DNA from: Phycisphaerae bacterium
Lineage (GTDB): Bacteria; Planctomycetota; Phycisphaerae; Tepidisphaerales; Tepidisphaeraceae
DNA: 45,335 nt
Reading direction: 5' to 3'
Assembly: GCA_014379105.1 (NCBI GenBank)
Contig: JACMML010000189.1
Span: 1-45,335, forward strand
Position numbers and translations under genes: made by a program. Numbering within the stretch: position 1 is the stretch's first letter; each line of letters opens with the position of its first letter. Below, one piece after another: positions 1-8,863 of the stretch. Below the pieces are notes generated by a model, which was given only the letters and a program-made list of their open reading frames with translations, made no database searches and was not told where the DNA came from.

Positions 1-1
1 C

Positions 2-916
2 AGCGCCGATGCCAATGTGCCGGAAAAGCCCGACGCCAAACCGCTGAATCGGCGCGGCGTGGGCGAAGTGATCTTTGAGAACGTCAGCTTCGGCTATGAC
101 CCGCAAAAGCCGGTGTTGCACGATCTGACCTTCAAAGTGCCCGGCGGGAAGATCGTCGCGGTCGTCGGACCGACCGGCGCGGGCAAGAGCACGCTGGTGA
201 GCCTGATCTCACGCTTCTACGACCCCTCCCACGGCCGCATTCTGCTCGACGGCACGGACTTGCGCGACCTGCGTCTCTCGGACCTGCGCACGCAGATCAG
301 CTTCGTCTTCCAGGAAACCTACCTCTTCAGCGACACCGTGTCGGCCAACATCGCGTACGGACGCCCCGGGCTGAACCAGGGAGAGATCGAGTCGGCCGCG
401 CGGCTGGCGCAGGCGCACGAGTTCATCGAGACGCTCCCGCAAGGCTACGACACGCTGCTCGGCGAGCGCGGCACGAATCTGTCCGGCGGGCAGCGCCAGC
501 GCCTCGCGATCGCCCGCGCGATCGTCACCAACCCGCGCGTGCTGATCCTCGACGATGCCACCGCCGCGGTCGATCCGGAAACCGAAGACCTCATCCGCCG
601 CGGCATGCGCCTGACGCTGTTCGGGCGCACCACGTTCGTCATAGCCCACCGCATCAGCACGGTGAAAACCGCCGACCTCGTGCTGGTCGTCGAGCACGGC
701 CGGATCACGCAGATGGGCACGCACGCGGAATTGATGCAGACGGGCGGGCATTACCGGGAGATCGCCAAGGCGCAGCTCTCCGGCGACGACGGCACGGGCA
801 GCGCCGACGAGACGCCGTCGCATATGGATCGTCGCTTCGATCCGCACCTGCCGCCGGAAGGTAAAAACAAGCCCGTGCCTCAAGGCGCCCAGGAACAAGT
901 GGAGCAGGTTCCGTAA
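2..916 (+). CDS. ABC exporter subunit, C-terminal nucleotide-binding part (cut by left edge)
   Basis: This is the ATPase end of a type I (MsbA/TAP-like) ABC exporter subunit. The reading frame is open to the left edge, so the membrane domain lies outside the window and a GTG at 17 is not the real start. Visible motifs in order are the A-loop Tyr (FGYDP), Walker A GPTGAGKST, the Q-loop in FVFQE, signature LSGGQRQR, Walker B LILDDATAAVD and the H-loop in FVIAHR. The catalytic Glu after Walker B is replaced by Asp (codon 554-556), which is the hallmark of the degenerate ATP site in heterodimeric exporters. A hydrophilic tail of about 50 residues follows the NBD. The stop codon (914-916) directly abuts the ATG of the next exporter subunit, so the two are certainly co-translated and very probably partners. 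The substrate is unknown. Confidence 0.93.
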   Translation, partial: SADANVPEKPDAKPLNRRGVGEVIFENVSFGYDPQKPVLHDLTFKVPGGKIVAVVGPTGAGKSTLVSLISRFYDPSHGRILLDGTDLRDLRLSDLRTQISFVFQETYLFSDTVSANIAYGRPGLNQGEIESAARLAQAHEFIETLPQGYDTLLGERGTNLSGGQRQRLAIARAIVTNPRVLILDDATAAVDPETEDLIRRGMRLTLFGRTTFVIAHRISTVKTADLVLVVEHGRITQMGTHAELMQTGGHYREIAKAQLSGDDGTGSADETPSHMDRRFDPHLPPEGKNKPVPQGAQEQVEQVP

Positions 917-2851
917 ATGACCGCAGTCATTCGCAAAATCTTCTCCCGCAAGCCCGCGGCCGCGCCGGCGAACCTTCCGCAGACCGACGAAGAGGCCCGC
1001 TACCGTCCGATCGAATGGCCGATGGTGAAAAAGGTGTTCTCGGCGATGAAGCCCTACCGCCGCACCTATATCCTGGGCATCGTGATCTGCTGGGCGCACG
1101 TCGTCCTGGACATGCTCGGCCCGCAGGTGATCGGCACGATCATCAATTTCCTGGGAGACTATATCGGCGACACCCAGCGCACGCAGAGCGCCGGTTTCAT
1201 CGAATGGCTGTTCCGCAAAGTCACCGGCGCCTACGCACCAGCGGAGCTCACGCCCACGCGCGCGATCATTGATCTGGCGATACTCGTGTGGGTCATCTGG
1301 GGCACGGCGATCGCGGTCTCCATCCTGCTGCAGCGATGGACGATCCTGACGATGACCCGCGCCGGCGAGAGCGTGCAGTTTGATTTCCGCCGCAAGATCT
1401 TCGCCAAGCTGCAGCAGCTGGACATGAGCTTTTACGACAAGACCAAGCTCGGCCGCATCATCAGCCGGTGCACCAGCGATATCGGCGGCATGCGCGAGGT
1501 CAATGTCTGGGGCATCGCGCACATCTTCGTGCAGACCTCGATGATGGTGATCGCTGGCATCATGCTGGCATACACCGACTTGCGACTGTTTTTCGCGGTG
1601 GCCTGGATCGCGCCGGTGCTCTATTGCATCAACCGATTCTTCCTCAAGCGCGTGGCCGTCAGCGCGCAGGTGGTTCGCGAAGGGTTCACGCGCATCAGCA
1701 CGAACCTGGCCGAGAACATCAACGGGATGCGCGTGGTGACGGCGTTCAACCGGCAGGACCCGAATCTGCAGACCTTCAACCGCCTGCAGATCGACAACAC
1801 CGACAACAATCTGAAGCAGGCGCGGCTGAACGGAACGTACCAGCCGACGCTGGAAATCGTCCGCGTCGTCGGCCGGTGGATCATTGTTGTATATGGCGGG
1901 TACCTGGTCGCTTCGGGGCAGATGGCGCAGAAAGGCGTCGGCTGCGTCGTGCAGGCGTACCTGTACTGGGATTGGTTCATGAACCCGATCCTCGTGCTCG
2001 GCAATTTCTACAACCAGCTCATGGTCGCGATGGCCGGCGCGGAGCGCGTTTTCTCGCTTCTGGAAACATCGCCGCAGGTGCAGGACGTGCCGGACGCCAA
2101 GCCGCTGCCGCGCATCTCAGGACGGGTGACATTTGAGAATGTGACGTTCGGTTACAAACCCGATCGGCCGGTGTTGCATGACGTGAATTTCGAAGCAGCG
2201 CCGGGGCAGATGTTCGCACTCGTCGGCCACACCGGCAGCGGCAAGAGCTCGATCATCTCACTCATCGCCCGCTTCTATCAACCCCAGAGCGGCCGGGTTC
2301 TGGTGGATGGACACGATATCCGCCTCATCAACGGCGATTCACTTCACAAGCAGATGGGACTGGTGCTACAGGTGAATTACCTGTTCACCGGCACGGTGCT
2401 GGACAACATCCGCTACGCCAAACCCGACGCCACCGAGCAGGATGTCATCCGCGCCGCGACTGATCTGGGGACGTATGACGCGATCATGAATCTGAACGAC
2501 GGCCTGCAGACCGACGTCGGCGAGCGCGGCGCGAATATGTCGCTCGGGCAACGTCAGCTCATCTGTTTCACGCGCGCGTATCTCGCCGATCCGCGCATCT
2601 TCATGCTGGATGAGGCGACCAGCGCTGTCGATACCGCGACGGAGCTGGTCGTGCAGAATTCGCTCGAGAAGCTGCTGAAAGGCCGCACGACTTTTGTCGT
2701 CGCGCACCGCCTGAGCACGATCATGCGGGCAGATCGCATTCTTGTGATCGATCAGGGACAGATCATAGAGCAAGGCACCCACGCCGAACTCCTGGCCGCG
2801 AATGGGCGCTACGCGCACCTGTACGAGCAGTTCGTCGCAGCGGCGGAATAG
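917..2851 (+). CDS. ABC exporter subunit, full-length half-transporter (partner of upstream gene)
   Basis: This is a 644-residue half-transporter with an N-terminal six-helix exporter membrane domain (roughly residues 45-360) followed by an NBD. NBD motifs are the A-loop FGYKP, Walker A GHTGSGKSS (about residue 436), signature MSLGQRQ (about 541), Walker B FMLDEATSAVD with the catalytic Glu (codon 2612-2614), and the H-loop in FVVAHR. The signature is aberrant because Leu (codon 2543-2545) stands where the first Gly of LSGGQ should be. Combined with the Asp-for-Glu change in the upstream subunit, the pair would form one consensus site (this Walker A/B with the partner's LSGGQ) and one degenerate site, the same split as in TAP1/TAP2. 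The ATG follows the upstream TAA with no gap. Substrate not predictable; membrane complex. Confidence 0.95.
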   Translation: MTAVIRKIFSRKPAAAPANLPQTDEEARYRPIEWPMVKKVFSAMKPYRRTYILGIVICWAHVVLDMLGPQVIGTIINFLGDYIGDTQRTQSAGFIEWLFRKVTGAYAPAELTPTRAIIDLAILVWVIWGTAIAVSILLQRWTILTMTRAGESVQFDFRRKIFAKLQQLDMSFYDKTKLGRIISRCTSDIGGMREVNVWGIAHIFVQTSMMVIAGIMLAYTDLRLFFAVAWIAPVLYCINRFFLKRVAVSAQVVREGFTRISTNLAENINGMRVVTAFNRQDPNLQTFNRLQIDNTDNNLKQARLNGTYQPTLEIVRVVGRWIIVVYGGYLVASGQMAQKGVGCVVQAYLYWDWFMNPILVLGNFYNQLMVAMAGAERVFSLLETSPQVQDVPDAKPLPRISGRVTFENVTFGYKPDRPVLHDVNFEAAPGQMFALVGHTGSGKSSIISLIARFYQPQSGRVLVDGHDIRLINGDSLHKQMGLVLQVNYLFTGTVLDNIRYAKPDATEQDVIRAATDLGTYDAIMNLNDGLQTDVGERGANMSLGQRQLICFTRAYLADPRIFMLDEATSAVDTATELVVQNSLEKLLKGRTTFVVAHRLSTIMRADRILVIDQGQIIEQGTHAELLAANGRYAHLYEQFVAAAE

Positions 2852-2898
2852 ACCGCGCGGGCAAGACAGCTGATCTGCCAGCTCCATCTGAAAATTTT

Positions 2899-2958
2899 GT
2901 GGCACGGGCTTCCAGCCCGTGTGCCTTTCAAGAAAACATGGCTGGAACCCCATGCCAC
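2899..2958. repeat. Imperfect palindromic intergenic repeat (copy 1)
   Basis: About 60 bp with arms reading GTGGCACGGGCTTCCAGCCC on the left and the inverse (GGCTGGAA..CCATGCCAC) on the right. It can fold into a long hairpin. A relative lies at 12364-12427. There is no coding potential. It resembles dispersed REP-like elements common between planctomycete genes; that family assignment is from general knowledge. Confidence 0.7.
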
Positions 2959-3085
2959 GAAGTCCCCGGTAAACACGACAATTCCGTGCCTCGCTCACTT
3001 TTACCGGACCCGCACCTCCGCACATGACCGGCGATTCGCGGGCAATGTTAGTTAGCACCGCAGCGCTGCGAGCCGATACCAAAGA

Positions 3086-4219
3086 GTGCGGACCCGCCGA
3101 TCCAACATCCAGGCATACCGACGACGCGCGACCACGATGGTCTACGCGGCGGTGCTGATGTTCGTGCTGATGGGGGTGATGTCGCTCGGCGTCGATCTCG
3201 GCCGAGTTCAATGTGCCAAAACCGAATTGCAGAACGCAGCCGACGCCGCGGCACGCTACGCGGCGACCGGCCTGTCCGACGGCACCACGCTCGCCAAGGC
3301 GCAAACCGCGGCATCGGAAAACCGCGCCGACGGATCGACCGTTGCGCTGCTGGCCGCGGACGTGGAAACCGGCACGTGGAACAGCTCCACGAAGGTCTTC
3401 ACCGTCACCGGCACGTCTCCCGATGCGGTGCGCGTCACCGCGCGGCGCGTCGCATCGCGCAGCACCGCTGTTCCGCTGTATTTCGGCCGCGCCATCGGGC
3501 AGGCTTCGGTCGACGTGCGCGGCGTCTCCATCGCCAGGTTCACCCCTTCGGCGCTATCGCACCAGATCGTCGGCATCGACGGGATCAATATGTCCGGCAC
3601 ATCAATCATCGACGCCGACACCGGGCAGAGCAGCGTCGTCACGGTCACCAGCAACAACGGCTGGTGGAACATGAACTCCGGCACGATCAGCGGCAATGTC
3701 TACTATCGAAACAGTGCCCCGACGGGAAACATCACCGGAACCAAGACATTGATGCCGGCGAACGTGGCGTACGCAACGCCCACCACACCCGGGGGTTGTA
3801 CCCCGCTGGGCAATGTGAACTCCTCGACCAATCAGACGCTCGCCGGCGGCAACTACTCCGCGACATCCATCAGCCTCACCGGCGGCACCATCACCATCAA
3901 TGGCGACATCAACATCTATTGCAGCGGCAACTTCACGATCAGCGGCAATACGCTTTTCAATACGCTCGGCACGACACGCAAAGTAAAGATCTACATCACC
4001 GTCGCGTCCGGCTTCAATTACAGCTCGCCCAACACGCTGTACGCACCGGCGTGCCCGGCGAACATCAACGATGGCGTGCTCATCGGGTCGCTGGTCGCCA
4101 AGTCGCTCAGTGTCGCCGGCGACGCACGCATTCGTTACAACGCGCTGTTGCCCATCCCGCCGGCCTACGGCGGCTCGGGTGGTGGAAGCGGCGCCGGCAC
4201 GATCGCAATGGTGGACTAG
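3086..4219 (+). CDS. TadE/TadG-like Flp pilus-associated or secreted protein
   Basis: This 377-residue protein has the layout of the Tad (TadE/TadG, 'pilus assembly') family. A short Arg-rich N-terminus is followed by a single hydrophobic segment at about residues 18-37 (MVYAAVLMFVLMGVMSLGVD). Next comes the family's typical VDLGRVQCAKTELQNAADAA stretch, and then a long Gly/Ser/Thr/Asn-rich extracytoplasmic region. That region has repetitive beta-like sequence (NGDINIYCSGNFTISGN), ending in a Gly/Ser-rich tail. The start is a GTG at 3086; an internal ATG at 3137 falls within the hydrophobic segment and would remove the basic flank, so it is less likely. No other tad genes are present, so it may be a lone surface protein. 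It converges on the CPBP gene with a 4-bp gap. Confidence 0.8.
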   Translation: MRTRRSNIQAYRRRATTMVYAAVLMFVLMGVMSLGVDLGRVQCAKTELQNAADAAARYAATGLSDGTTLAKAQTAASENRADGSTVALLAADVETGTWNSSTKVFTVTGTSPDAVRVTARRVASRSTAVPLYFGRAIGQASVDVRGVSIARFTPSALSHQIVGIDGINMSGTSIIDADTGQSSVVTVTSNNGWWNMNSGTISGNVYYRNSAPTGNITGTKTLMPANVAYATPTTPGGCTPLGNVNSSTNQTLAGGNYSATSISLTGGTITINGDINIYCSGNFTISGNTLFNTLGTTRKVKIYITVASGFNYSSPNTLYAPACPANINDGVLIGSLVAKSLSVAGDARIRYNALLPIPPAYGGSGGGSGAGTIAMVD

Positions 4220-4223
4220 GCAA

Positions 4224-5486
4224 TCAACGCAGTAGCGCTAAAGCGATGCAGACCACGATCCCATTATGGATCGCGTGCGCTGTTATTGATGCGATCAGCG
4301 AATCGCGCCACTGGCGGATGATCGCCAGCGCAAACCCCATGCTCCCCAGCACAGGTATCAGCACCCAACCCTGCGGATGAATGGCCGCGAAAATCAAACC
4401 GCTTATCGCGGCGCAGAGGAAAATGCCGACTCCGGCGCGCATGTGCGAGACCAATACGCCGCGGAACATCAGTTCTTCGGTCAGCGGAGCGAGTACCGAT
4501 ACGATCAGCAGCAGCACCCACGGGCTGACCCGCTGAAACTCATTGATGATCGGGTGTGTCGGCTGCTCCCCGCTGAGGCGCATCAATCCGAAACTGATAA
4601 AGAACCCCACCGCCAGCAACGGCAGGCTCGCCAGATAGCCCAGCACGCCGGCGCCAATCTCCATGAACCATCCGCGCCCCGTGTGCCAGCCGATATCCCG
4701 CGTGTAGTCCGCCCACGACACCCCGCGTATCAGCGGCCACGAGGCGGCGAACATCACCACCGCGACTAGCGGCACGACCCGCAGCAGCAGCGATGCGCCC
4801 GGAAGCAGTACGGATATCGCGATGGATGCCCCTATGTACAGCAACAGGTACAGCGCCACCGCTTCAACATACATATGGGCCGGACCCGCGGGCGCAGTTG
4901 TTCGAAAACTCGCCCCTTTGGTCGCCAGTAGGATGATTCCGGTCAATAACAACGCCAGCCCCAGCGCGCAGCAGAACAGAATGGACATAAAGACGATGAA
5001 CATGACGCGAAACGCCCGATCCGCTCCGGCGAGCACGGCGGTGCGCTCCGGATCGAGCGGCGGCCTGTGGTTCAGGCGCGCGAGCTGGAAAAACCACGGG
5101 TGGGTCTCGGCGAATTCAGGCGCGGGCATCGCGGAGTGCGGATCGGCGTAGAGCTGCGCGATCGACTCGGCCTCTGGATCGCCAATCGCGCGCAGCCGTG
5201 AGACCGCGGCGTCAGCGCCCATGACCTCGCCGGCGAGGATGGCAACTGCTATTTTTTGTTCCGGGCGACCGGCTATTTCTTCCACCTGCCTGATCATCTG
5301 CGGCCCGTGCTCCGGGATCGTCCGCGCCGCGCCCAGTGCATAGCGACCCTGTATCTGGAACTGCACGTCCGGGCCGGATGCGTGATCGCCGGGTCCGCTG
5401 GTGCGCTGCGACAGGTGCATCCGCACCGGCAGGCCGATCGCGATCACCGCGATGATCGCCCAGGAGATGATGGCGGTGGGTCTCAT
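4224..5486 (-). CDS. CPBP-family intramembrane metalloprotease (CAAX/Abi-like)
   Basis: This is an integral membrane protein of 420 residues. The C-terminal half has the CPBP (Abi, PF02517) signature: EELMFRG beginning about residue 337, FAAIHP with its His near 370, and HAIHN near 404-408. These supply the glutamates, histidines and Asn of the predicted active site. An N-terminal helix is followed by an extracytoplasmic region of about 130 residues, then multiple helices. The reading frame is open further upstream, but the ATG at 5486 is preferred because it overlaps the gyrA stop as ATGA, giving translational coupling, and because it starts directly before a membrane helix. Family members are prenyl-protein or bacteriocin-related proteases, but the substrate here is unknown. 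Its coupling to gyrA is unusual. Confidence 0.88.
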   Translation of the reverse strand: MRPTAIISWAIIAVIAIGLPVRMHLSQRTSGPGDHASGPDVQFQIQGRYALGAARTIPEHGPQMIRQVEEIAGRPEQKIAVAILAGEVMGADAAVSRLRAIGDPEAESIAQLYADPHSAMPAPEFAETHPWFFQLARLNHRPPLDPERTAVLAGADRAFRVMFIVFMSILFCCALGLALLLTGIILLATKGASFRTTAPAGPAHMYVEAVALYLLLYIGASIAISVLLPGASLLLRVVPLVAVVMFAASWPLIRGVSWADYTRDIGWHTGRGWFMEIGAGVLGYLASLPLLAVGFFISFGLMRLSGEQPTHPIINEFQRVSPWVLLLIVSVLAPLTEELMFRGVLVSHMRAGVGIFLCAAISGLIFAAIHPQGWVLIPVLGSMGFALAIIRQWRDSLIASITAHAIHNGIVVCIALALLR

Positions 5487-6391
5487 TCCCCGCGCGGCGC
5501 TTCTGGGTCGGAATCGTCTGCGCCCTCGGCGGGCGAATGGGGGGGCGATTCGGGCGACGGGTCGGAGGAGGGAATGGTGGAATCGCCGCATGGGTCGGAC
5601 GCCGCGTCCGGCGAAGCGTCGGCGGTTCCGTCCGTGGCTCCTTCGGCGGCGGCGACCACTTCTTCTTCCCGATCGACGCGCGCCATCGCGACCAGCTTGT
5701 CATTGTCGTCCAGATTAATCAGCCGAACCCCGGCGGCATTGCGGCCGGTCTCGCGGATCTCGTCGACGCGCATGCGGATCAGGATTCCCTTCTCGCTGAT
5801 CATCATCAGCTCGTCGTTCGGCCGAACGAGCCTGACCGTAACGACATCGCCGTTGCGATCATTGGCGTCGATATTGATCACGCCCTGCGTGCCGCGGCCC
5901 TTGACCGGATAATCTTCCAGCGGCGTCCGCTTGCCGTAGCCGTGGACGCTGGCGGTGAGCACCTGGAACTCGGTGTTGGCGCCGCCGGGAATGACGTTCA
6001 TGCTGACGACCTCATCCCCTTCGCGCTTGAATCGGACGCCCGTCACGCCGCCGGCCGGGCGGCCCATCGCGCGGACGTGGGATTCTTCAAATCGCACCGC
6101 TAAGCCGCTCTTGGTGCAGAGCAGCGCGTGATCATTACCGCTGGTGCACGAGACGCCGATGAGCGAATCGCCGTCCTCCATGCCGATCGCGATGATGCCG
6201 TTGGTACGGATGTTGACGTACGCGCTCAGTGCCGTCTTCTTGACGGTGCCCTTGGCGGTGGCAAACAGCAGGAACTTTTCCTCGGCCTCGAAATCCGTGA
6301 TTGCCAGCACATTGGCGATCTTCTCGCCTTCCTGGAACTCCAGCAGATTCGCCGCCGCCCGGCCGATGCTGGTGCGGCTCATCTCCGGCAC
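5483..6391 (-). CDS. gyrA: DNA gyrase subunit A, C-terminal beta-propeller part, separated by an in-frame TGA
   Basis: This stretch is in the same frame as the upstream gyrA ORF and continues it without loss. The codons between the TGA (6442-6440) and the GTG at 6391 still read LFFTNKGRVYERRVYD, which is normal GyrA sequence. The six-bladed DNA-wrapping propeller follows in full, with blade motifs such as GIIAIG, GGVTGVRF, GTQGVINI and AAGVRLINL. An acidic Asp/Glu/Ser/Pro-rich tail ends at 5483. The natural product is therefore the C-terminal third of GyrA, made by read-through, by reinitiation at GTG 6391, or not at all if the stop is genuine. It overlaps the CPBP start by 4 bp. A sequencing error at the TGA is a real possibility. 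Confidence 0.85.
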   Translation of the reverse strand: MPEMSRTSIGRAAANLLEFQEGEKIANVLAITDFEAEEKFLLFATAKGTVKKTALSAYVNIRTNGIIAIGMEDGDSLIGVSCTSGNDHALLCTKSGLAVRFEESHVRAMGRPAGGVTGVRFKREGDEVVSMNVIPGGANTEFQVLTASVHGYGKRTPLEDYPVKGRGTQGVINIDANDRNGDVVTVRLVRPNDELMMISEKGILIRMRVDEIRETGRNAAGVRLINLDDNDKLVAMARVDREEEVVAAAEGATDGTADASPDAASDPCGDSTIPSSDPSPESPPHSPAEGADDSDPEAPRGE

Positions 6392-6439
6392 GTCGTAGAC
6401 GCGCCGCTCGTAGACGCGGCCTTTATTGGTGAAAAACAG

Positions 6440-8200
6440 TCAATAGTCGTGCGTGTTGGCGACGAAAAGGTGCTCGACAAAATCGCCTTCGCGGGTTTCG
6501 CCGCCTTTGATCCCGCGCCCGCCCCGACCCTGCGCGCGGTACGTGCCGACCGGCAGCCGCTTCACATAGCCGGCGTGGCTGAGCGTGACCACCACGTCTT
6601 CGCGGGTGATCAATTGCTCCATGTTCATGATGCCGACGTCGCCGGTGATCTCGGTGCGCCGATTGTCGCCGTACTTTTCCTTTAGCTCCAGCGTGTCTTC
6701 GCGGATGATGTCCATGATCAGCCGCTCGTCGCGCAAGATCGCTTCGTAGCCTTCGATCTCCTCAACCACTTCGCGGTATTCCTTCGCCAGCCGCTCGATC
6801 TCCAGCCCGACTAATTGAATCAGCTGCAGTCGACCGATCGCCTCGGCCTGCGCCTGGGAGAGCAGGATATCGTTCTGGGCCCGGCGGAGCAGTGATTCGG
6901 GGATCTGCGGCGCGAACTGGTGATCCGGCGCGATGCGGAACGCGCGTTTGCGCAGTTTGTCGATGGCCTCGTCGCGCGTTTTGCTGGTGCGGATCAGGCG
7001 GACGATCTCGTCGATGTCGCACACCGCGAAGATCAGCCCTTCAAGAATATGCCCGCGCTGCTGCGCCTTGCGGAGCAGGAACTTGGTGCGGCGGGTGATG
7101 ACCTCGCGCCGGTGCGCGATGAAGTGACAGATCATCTCCTTGAGCCCCATCGTGCGCGGCTGACGATTCACCAGCGCGATGTTGATGATGCTGACGGTGA
7201 TCTGGCATTGCGTGTACTGATACAGCTGATTGATTACGACATCCGGATCGGCGTCGCGCTTCAGATCGACGACGATGCGCACTTTGTGCAACCGGCCGGA
7301 TTCGTCGTTGGCGCCTGCGATGTCTTTGATCTTGTCGTTGCTGATCGCCGATTTGATCGCTTCAAGAATGTCCTTGCGGATCACGTTGTACGGCATCTCG
7401 TCGATGATGATCGAGCTTCGGCCGTTCTTGTTTTCTTCGACATGCAGTTTGCAGCGCAGCGTGATCTTCCCGCGGCCGGTGCTGTAGCCGTCCACGATCC
7501 CGCCGCGCCCGCAGATGATGCCGCCGGTTGGGAAATCGGGTCCCGGAACGATGTTCAGCAGGTCGGCGATCTGGCAATCGGGATGATCGATCACATGCAC
7601 GATCGCATCGCAGATTTCCCGCAGGTTGTGCGGCACCAGATTGCATGCCATGCCGACGGCGATGCCGGTGGAACCGTTGACCAGCAGATTGGGAAACTTG
7701 GACGGTAGCACCGTCGGCTCCATCAGGCGCTCGTCGTAATTGGGCTGGAAATTGACGGTATCCAGGTCCAGATCCGCCATCATCTCGGATTCCACCTGTG
7801 ACGGCCGTGCCTCGGTGTATCGCATGGCGGCGGGTGGGTCGCCGTCGGTGGAGCCGAAGTTGCCTTGCCCGTCGATCAGCTTGTAGCGCAGGTTCCAGTC
7901 CTGCGCCATGCGCACGAGCGTGGGGTAGACAATCGCCTCGCCGTGCGGGTGGTAGTCGCCGGACGTATTGCCGGCGATTTTGGCGCATTTGAGGTGCTTC
8001 GACCCCGGGCGGAGGTTCAGGTCGTTCATCGAGACCAGAATTCGCCGCTGCGACGGCTTGAGCCCGTCGCGCACGTCGGGCAGCGCGCGATCCATGATCG
8101 TGCTCATCGCGTACGTGAGGTACGAATCCTGCAGCTCGCGCTCGATATTCAGTTCTTCAATCCGCTCGGGCGCGGGCGGGGGCGTAGTGGGGTCGGCCAT
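6440..8200 (-). CDS. gyrA: DNA gyrase subunit A, N-terminal breakage-reunion part, ending at an in-frame TGA
   Basis: This is the type IIA topoisomerase A subunit, which cuts and rejoins DNA with GyrB to introduce negative supercoils. The 586 residues include the winged-helix region, catalytic Tyr128 in AAMRYTEAR, the tower and coiled-coil domains, and a GyrA-box-like QGRGGRG that identifies gyrase rather than topo IV. Translation stops at TGA 6442-6440, just after ANTHDY at the start of propeller blade 1, while homology continues in the same frame. In the quinolone-determining region the sequence is [10 protein letters not shown], with Ala89 and Pro93 at the E. coli Ser83 and Asp87 positions. 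The ATG at 8200 is well placed, with MADPTTPPP leading into the conserved [11 protein letters not shown]. The usual family length of 800-900 residues is reached only if both parts are joined. Confidence 0.95.
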   Translation of the reverse strand: MADPTTPPPAPERIEELNIERELQDSYLTYAMSTIMDRALPDVRDGLKPSQRRILVSMNDLNLRPGSKHLKCAKIAGNTSGDYHPHGEAIVYPTLVRMAQDWNLRYKLIDGQGNFGSTDGDPPAAMRYTEARPSQVESEMMADLDLDTVNFQPNYDERLMEPTVLPSKFPNLLVNGSTGIAVGMACNLVPHNLREICDAIVHVIDHPDCQIADLLNIVPGPDFPTGGIICGRGGIVDGYSTGRGKITLRCKLHVEENKNGRSSIIIDEMPYNVIRKDILEAIKSAISNDKIKDIAGANDESGRLHKVRIVVDLKRDADPDVVINQLYQYTQCQITVSIINIALVNRQPRTMGLKEMICHFIAHRREVITRRTKFLLRKAQQRGHILEGLIFAVCDIDEIVRLIRTSKTRDEAIDKLRKRAFRIAPDHQFAPQIPESLLRRAQNDILLSQAQAEAIGRLQLIQLVGLEIERLAKEYREVVEEIEGYEAILRDERLIMDIIREDTLELKEKYGDNRRTEITGDVGIMNMEQLITREDVVVTLSHAGYVKRLPVGTYRAQGRGGRGIKGGETREGDFVEHLFVANTHDY

Positions 8201-8264
8201 CGCGTGTGATTATCGTGGAATCGTCCGCAAGGGGCAAGCAATTGGGCACCGCGGCCGTGCATAA

Positions 8265-8308
8265 CCGACCTACAGCGCCGTGTATCGCCGATAGCGTCTG
8301 TAGATCGG
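8265..8308 (-). terminator. Inverted repeat between PEP-CTERM gene and gyrA, possible terminator
   Basis: Arms CCGA-CTACAG and CTGTAG-TCGG pair over ten positions with one mismatch, enclosing about 22 nt that contain a small inner TATC/GATA hairpin. It lies just after the stop of the minus-strand PEP-CTERM gene and before gyrA. The U-run is poor on the minus strand (TTAT) and four T's on the plus strand, so function as a terminator is only plausible. Confidence 0.4.
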
Positions 8309-8326
8309 TTTTGCCGGCTATGCGCC

Positions 8327-8863
8327 TTACGCGGAGCGTCGACGACGACGCATGAGTGCGCCCGCGCCGATACCCAGCAGGCTCAGCATCGCGGGCTCGG
8401 GAAGTGGGCCGGTTTGCGAGGAGAAGCCGGTGTCGATCAATGCGTAGTCGCTGCCGTTGATGGATCCGTCATAGTTCACGTCGCCGTAGAACCAGCCTGT
8501 GCCGCCGCCCGAGAAGCCCGTGTCCGCCAGCGCGTAGTCGCTGCCGTTCACGACGCCATCGAGGTTCGTGTCGCCACGCCAGGTGTATTTGACCAGCACC
8601 GATGTCGTCGGGTTCGTGACCGTAAAGCCTGACAGGCTCGTCACCTGTCCGCCGGTCGTGCTGCCGTCGATCACACCGAGCATCGTGCCGTTGAGCCCCA
8701 TGCCGCCGGCACCCTGGGCTTGCACCTCCGCGGACGTGATGCCTTTACCAGTGCCGCCGAAACCCAGCAGCGGCAGGCCGAGCTTTACTTTGTCGAGAAT
8801 GGAGGTGTAGACCGTCGATCCGCCGGTGTAATCCACGATCAGGTCATTGTCGTGCAGCTCGAG
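8327..8863 (-). repeat. Shared PEP-CTERM 3' cassette, copy 1
   Basis: About 535 bp encoding the block from LELHDNDL through two DxNxDGxxNGxDY loops to the PEP-CTERM tail. By eye most positions match the copies at 14163-14696 and 17735-18268 even at third codon positions. Recent duplication or gene conversion is the likely cause. Confidence 0.8.

Noticed and set aside
209-1522. Long minus-strand ORF opposite the first two ABC genes
   Set aside because: Antisense shadow of strongly conserved NBD and membrane-domain coding sequence in GC-rich DNA.
2366-3304. Minus-strand ORF of 312 codons spanning the ABC gene end and the TadG-like gene start
   Set aside because: It crosses a palindromic repeat and is opposite conserved genes; low-complexity composition typical of a shadow.
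5861-5868. Further copies of ATTGGCGT at 5861 and 19817
   Set aside because: They lie in coding sequence and the flanking bases cannot pair beyond the A-T closing pair, so they are chance matches.
6440-6442. TGA as selenocysteine, or a reassigned sense codon
   Set aside because: No selenocysteine is known at this GyrA position, I saw no specific stem after the codon, and TGA terminates other genes in the window.
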